From contig CAKZRU010000035.1 in the NCBI GenBank assembly GCA_937146725.1, positions 1-42,929 on the forward strand: a stretch of DNA of 42,929 nucleotides, read 5' to 3'. This DNA comes from an uncultured Myxococcales bacterium. Lineage in GTDB: Bacteria; Myxococcota_A; Bradymonadia; UBA7976; VGTA01. The translations under genes and the position numbers were made by a program. The notes under the pieces were generated by a model. The model was not told the DNA's origin, did not search any database, and was given only the letters and a program-made list of their open reading frames with translations. Within the stretch, counting starts at the first letter, position 1, and each line of letters opens with the position of its first letter. Below, one piece after another: positions 40,057 through 42,929 of the stretch.

Positions 40057-40509
40057 TTAGTTGCCTGTACCGGCAGTCTCTCCGGCAGTCTCACCGGCCA
40101 TGTGCTCACCGGCCATGTGCTCACCGGCCATGTGCTCACCGGCCATGTGCTCACCGGCCATGTGCTCACCGGCCGAATGATCATGTTCATCATGAGACAT
40201 ACATACCAAATCAGCGCTAGCCTCTGGGCTATGGTCATGCTCTTCATCTGCAGCTGCTGTTGAGTCAGCAGTGGCAGGCATACACATAAAACCTTCAGTA
40301 CAAACCTCTTGGTTTACCCATTTGCCACGATCACAGCTTTGAATCGCTGAATTATCAGGTGCACAGCGAGTCATTCCTATTTGACACTCCGTGGGCTCAC
40401 AGGCAAAAAGGCTTAAACAGAGTAAGCTGAGTAAACAAGGTATGTATAGCTTACTGATTTGACTTTGTGTTTTTTTATTAATAGTCGAGTTCATAGTTTG
40501 CTTAGTCAT
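40057..40509 (-). CDS. His-rich lipoprotein with GEHMA repeat tail
   Basis: About 150 residues from ATG 40509 (MTKQTMNS); a TTG at 40542 would add 11 residues. IPCLLSLLCLSLFAC gives the lipobox. A small Cys module follows (ECQIGMTRCAPDNSAIQSCDRGKWVNQEVCTEGFMC, split here by motif), typical of delta-proteobacterial surface lipoproteins. The C-terminal third is rich in His and acidic residues: DEEHDHSPEA, MSHDEHDHSAGEH, then five GEHMA units and GETAGETAG. Closely spaced His/Glu/Met residues could bind Zn, Cu or Ni; this is inference from composition. It lies between a PstS-like gene and a histidine kinase gene, in tight same-strand order. Confidence 0.78.
   Translation of the reverse strand: MTKQTMNSTINKKTQSQISKLYIPCLLSLLCLSLFACEPTECQIGMTRCAPDNSAIQSCDRGKWVNQEVCTEGFMCMPATADSTAAADEEHDHSPEASADLVCMSHDEHDHSAGEHMAGEHMAGEHMAGEHMAGEHMAGETAGETAGTGN
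40070..40170 (-). repeat. Five 15-bp GEHMA repeats plus two 12-bp GETA units
   Basis: Five identical 15-bp units run from 40096 to 40170 without spacers, followed at the 3' end of the gene by two 12-bp units (40070-40081, 40082-40093). The identity of all five units suggests recent expansion or conversion. Confidence 0.92.
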
Positions 40510-40543
40510 TGGTGGTGATCCATTTGCATTATAGTTGATCAAA

Positions 40544-41083
40544 TTACATCTCGATTAATAGTAATTGACTCTCTTGAATCGCTGAGGATTTGAGTTGTTT
40601 TTCCAGTAAGATAATTGGCGCTATTGCTCCAGGTTGTTTCTGTAGGATCTCAAGGGCCTCTTGAGAATTCTGGACCTCGATAGGTGGCTTCATGATCCCA
40701 CGATAGACTCTTTGATAAATAAATCGTCGGAGTAAACTTTCGGGCATATCAAGGACCTGATTACAAAGCCATTTCATCTCAGGAGAGCCTTCGGGTAGTA
40801 AGATGAGCTGAGCACTTACATTGTGGCTCCATGAGCGCTGACGACCCGAAAAAATACGACTGAGTTGCTTTTTGGCTGTTTTGAGGTCTGATTTATGCTT
40901 ACTGTTAAGAATAAGTAAAGACTTAAGCTGTTCTCGTTCGGCAGAGTTACTCTGAGTATCTTGATCTACTATTTTAGCTGACTCTTGTGCCAAACCGAGT
41001 TGCGGAAGCAGTTGGAAAGCTACTATTAAAGTGAATATAAAACAGAGCGCATTTAGCTTAGATTTAGTTAAATAAGTTCGCAT
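40544..41083 (-). CDS. Small PstS-like periplasmic protein
   Basis: A 179-residue secreted protein with a signal peptide (LNALCFIFTLIVAFQLLPQLGLAQE). After a hydrophilic linker, residues 75-165 follow the C-terminal half of phosphate-type binding proteins: LSRIFSGRQRSWSHNVSAQLILLPEGSPEMKWLCNQVLDM, then RRFIYQRVYRGIMKPPIEVQNSQEALEILQKQPGAIAPI. The IFSGRxxxW, GxxxPP and QKQPGAI signatures are those of the PstS-like family. It is only about half the length of a full PstS and lacks the N-terminal lobe, so it is a small relative and cannot be assumed to bind phosphate. It lies 12 bases after the porin-like gene and is followed at once by the His-rich lipoprotein. Confidence 0.75.
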   Translation of the reverse strand: MRTYLTKSKLNALCFIFTLIVAFQLLPQLGLAQESAKIVDQDTQSNSAEREQLKSLLILNSKHKSDLKTAKKQLSRIFSGRQRSWSHNVSAQLILLPEGSPEMKWLCNQVLDMPESLLRRFIYQRVYRGIMKPPIEVQNSQEALEILQKQPGAIAPIILLEKQLKSSAIQESQLLLIEM

Positions 41084-41095
41084 TACTCCACCCCT

Positions 41096-42172
41096 TTATA
41101 AGCGATATGCCAATTGCATATCAAAACGATGTAGATTATTTGCCCAATCATAAGCATGACCGGTTTTAAGAACTAGACCTTGGTTGATAAGATATCTATG
41201 TCCCCAATGAACCCCAAAATGTTTTTCATGATCAGTGTGGCCATCAATCCAAAGATCTTCTTTATCTCTTTGATAGGCTTCAACTTGTATAAAAAGAGCT
41301 TGTTCATTGATCGAGTAAGAGCTTTGCAGGTAACCTCCGATCAGCGAGGTGAAAGGAATTTGTCCATTTAGACTCGTTTGATCAATAATAGAGCTGAAGC
41401 TCTCGCCATGTCCAATCACAAAAAACTCTGCTAATAAGTCAACTGGATAGGCTTCATATAAAACCCCCAAAGTACCCACAATTTCTCTCAGATCATAGTT
41501 AGTTGTGTCTGCCGGATCTTTGATTTCATTTAAATACAGTGAGGTATTAAAAGACAAACCATCAATATCAAGTGGTTGTAGACCGAGTTGGAAGTATGGA
41601 GATTTAAAACTATTTTTATCAATGCCCGCATGAGGATCACCATTGCCAATCCCTACAATATATTGAAAGTCCCAAGACTTGTTTAGGTTGATTGTGCCTC
41701 GAGCATTTAGACCCACAGTATGGTAGGATAATATTTCTGTTCCGGTGGTTACTCGAGCAAGATGAGGGCGATGAATAGTCGGCTCAAAGAACTTACCACC
41801 ATGGGGGTAAAGCTGGTTATAATACCCGATCGGTGTATGCATTTGACCAATACGAAGCTTAAACTTTTCACTTTGTTGATATTCAATAAATAAGCGCATC
41901 GGATGAAAATGGTACATGGGCTCCCCAGATGCTCCCATTTCCATAAGCATAATCTCGCCCATGGCGGCCCATTGTGGATTAATTTGCTTTTGGAACCAAA
42001 AGTCGACATCGCCAAGCACAAAACTAGCGGGCTTTAACTCAGTATGCTCATATTTCGCCGAAACATCCCCAAGGATTTGCCAATTTAATGGAGTATTAGA
42101 TTGAGCGAAAGTAGTTTGTGACATTTGCCCTAAGAATATCACCGAACACATTATAGCAATAAGATATCTCAT
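41096..42172 (-). CDS. Porin-like outer-membrane beta-barrel protein
   Basis: A 358-residue exported protein with signal peptide (LIAIMCSVIFLGQMSQTTFAQ). The mature part is an alternating hydrophobic/polar pattern, ending FDMQLAYRL. FKLRIGQMHTPIGYYNQLYPHGGKFFEPTIHRPHL resembles the conserved strand-loop region of phosphate-selective or DcaP/OprO-type porins. GHTDHEKHFGVHWGHRY near the end is His-rich, like the lipoprotein downstream. Passage of phosphate, another anion or a metal cannot be told from sequence. AAGG lies about 9 bases before the ATG. First of a run of same-strand genes: porin, PstS-like, His-rich lipoprotein, kinase, acyltransferase. Confidence 0.82.
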   Translation of the reverse strand: MRYLIAIMCSVIFLGQMSQTTFAQSNTPLNWQILGDVSAKYEHTELKPASFVLGDVDFWFQKQINPQWAAMGEIMLMEMGASGEPMYHFHPMRLFIEYQQSEKFKLRIGQMHTPIGYYNQLYPHGGKFFEPTIHRPHLARVTTGTEILSYHTVGLNARGTINLNKSWDFQYIVGIGNGDPHAGIDKNSFKSPYFQLGLQPLDIDGLSFNTSLYLNEIKDPADTTNYDLREIVGTLGVLYEAYPVDLLAEFFVIGHGESFSSIIDQTSLNGQIPFTSLIGGYLQSSYSINEQALFIQVEAYQRDKEDLWIDGHTDHEKHFGVHWGHRYLINQGLVLKTGHAYDWANNLHRFDMQLAYRL

Positions 42173-42224
42173 GGTTCTGGGCCTTTTTAATATTAGAATA
42201 ATAGCCTTAATTAAATGAATGATA

Positions 42225-42929
42225 CTAAATCCGAAAGAGTTCGTATTCTGTGTCGATTCCAGGAAGCTTATGAAGCCCGGTTGATTGACCTTTGTCCCAT
42301 TGAGCGGCTTGAATTAACTCTGCTGAACATAGGCTTACACAGCTCGATTGCTGATCACCAAGATGCTTAGTTCTTGTCTCAATCCGTGAAGCAATATTGA
42401 CCATGTCACCCAAAATAGTGAACTCTAACCGGTCCCAAGAACCTACCGTGCCAAGCATAACTGACCCCAAGTGCATCCCCACACCGATGCGAATCTGGGC
42501 ATCACCAAGTAGAGCTCTTAAATCATGGGTTTGACTATTTAAGTTGGTGATCACTTGTTCAAAAGTCTTGGCACAATTAAGGGCATCTCGTGCATGCGTT
42601 TCAGCATGATCAAAGATCACTAAAGCCCCATCGCCTAAAAACTTATCAATATAGCCATTATGGTCTCTGATATGAGGGCTGAGTGCACTCATCACTTCAG
42701 TTAAAAGATAAAACACTTGGGATGGAGTCAGCTTGGAAGACAGCGAGGTAAAATCTCTAATATCAATAAACATTGCGACGCAATTGAGTAATTGTCCTTC
42801 GCCGGGAATTGCTTCCTCCAAGCGACCCGCATAAAGACGATCCCAGATTTGTTCGGGAACAAGACGATGAATGGTACGCTCGATCTTGATTTTTTTCATG
42901 CCTTCTTCAACAACGGATAACAGTTCTTC
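42225..42929 (-). CDS. Class III adenylate/guanylate cyclase domain protein, 5'-truncated by window end
   Basis: The frame stays open from the window edge (EELLSVVEEG before the Met at 42899), so the N-terminal part is missing. The visible part is a complete class III catalytic domain: metal ligands in MFIDIRDFT and FLGDGALV, Lys in IDKFLGD and Thr in FTILGDMVN at the purine-selecting positions, and transition-state Asn/Arg in VNIASRIE. The Lys/Thr pair is that of class IIIb adenylate cyclases, so cAMP is the likely product. The linker RTIHRLVPEQIWDRL before the domain is typical. The domain ends 52 bases before the porin-like gene on the same strand, so cotranscription is possible. Confidence 0.9.
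   Translation of the reverse strand, partial: EELLSVVEEGMKKIKIERTIHRLVPEQIWDRLYAGRLEEAIPGEGQLLNCVAMFIDIRDFTSLSSKLTPSQVFYLLTEVMSALSPHIRDHNGYIDKFLGDGALVIFDHAETHARDALNCAKTFEQVITNLNSQTHDLRALLGDAQIRIGVGMHLGSVMLGTVGSWDRLEFTILGDMVNIASRIETRTKHLGDQQSSCVSLCSAELIQAAQWDKGQSTGLHKLPGIDTEYELFRI

Overview
The window is one chromosomal stretch of a Gram-negative bacterium of moderate-to-low GC content (my impression, not computed). Outer-membrane barrels, at least eight lipoproteins with clear lipoboxes, and periplasmic enzymes all point to a diderm. Three unrelated exported proteins carry runs of an AGEM/AGEHM-type linker. One protein ends in a Cys, hydrophobic helix, Arg-rich tail resembling the MYXO-CTERM sorting signal. 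There is also a caspase-like lipoprotein, an SUMF1-type protein and many two-component and cyclase genes. Together these suggest a delta-proteobacterial lineage such as Myxococcota/Bradymonadota; this placement is inference. No tRNA, rRNA, insertion sequence, prophage or CRISPR array was seen. The gene content looks like ordinary chromosome with many lineage-specific envelope genes.

Layout. 1-2.7 kb: 3' part of pnp, with three S1 domains instead of one, ending in a strong hairpin. 2.7-4.6 kb: a DUF4286 protein and a HAMP histidine kinase, reading left. 4.7-9.5 kb: small exported proteins, an acetyl-CoA acetyltransferase, a VOC protein, a sulfotransferase-like P-loop protein and an SthA-like transhydrogenase. 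9.9-14.2 kb: a serine-hydrolase-like lipoprotein, an overlapping Cys-rich lipoprotein/caspase-like lipoprotein pair, and a CpcT/CpeT-family lipoprotein with 33-bp repeats. 14.3-18.9 kb: a GH113-like TIM-barrel overlapping a fatty-acid-hydroxylase/double-rhodanese fusion, a GST and a coiled-coil hypothetical. 18.9-19.75 kb: a gene-poor stretch with a 12-bp repeat, a 21-bp palindrome and possible small ORFs. 19.75-21.3 kb: a truncated haemoglobin followed six bases later by a class III adenylate cyclase. 21.3-28.6 kb: membrane and lipoprotein hypotheticals, an SUMF1-like protein, an ABC exporter, a DUF2490 protein, and an M15 peptidase/golvesin-domain lipoprotein. 28.6-36.2 kb: glyoxalase II, a large exported beta-rich protein overlapping a degenerate-vWA lipoprotein, and rpsD with a clear terminator. 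36.4-38.3 kb: two convergent eukaryote-like genes, an ADPRM-type phosphoesterase and a tafazzin-like acyltransferase. 38.3-42.9 kb: a left-reading run of class III cyclase, porin-like barrel, PstS-like small protein, His-rich lipoprotein and HAMP histidine kinase.

How they may work together. The strongest candidates for new biology are the globin-adenylate cyclase pair (a possible gas-sensing cAMP switch made of two polypeptides), the porin/PstS-like/His-rich lipoprotein/kinase run (a possible envelope nutrient- or metal-sensing system), and the neighbouring ADPRM-like and tafazzin-like genes (CDP-alcohol or ADP-ribose hydrolysis beside acyl remodelling). A theme across the window is short in-frame tandem duplications (12-33 bp units), mostly in exported proteins and linkers.
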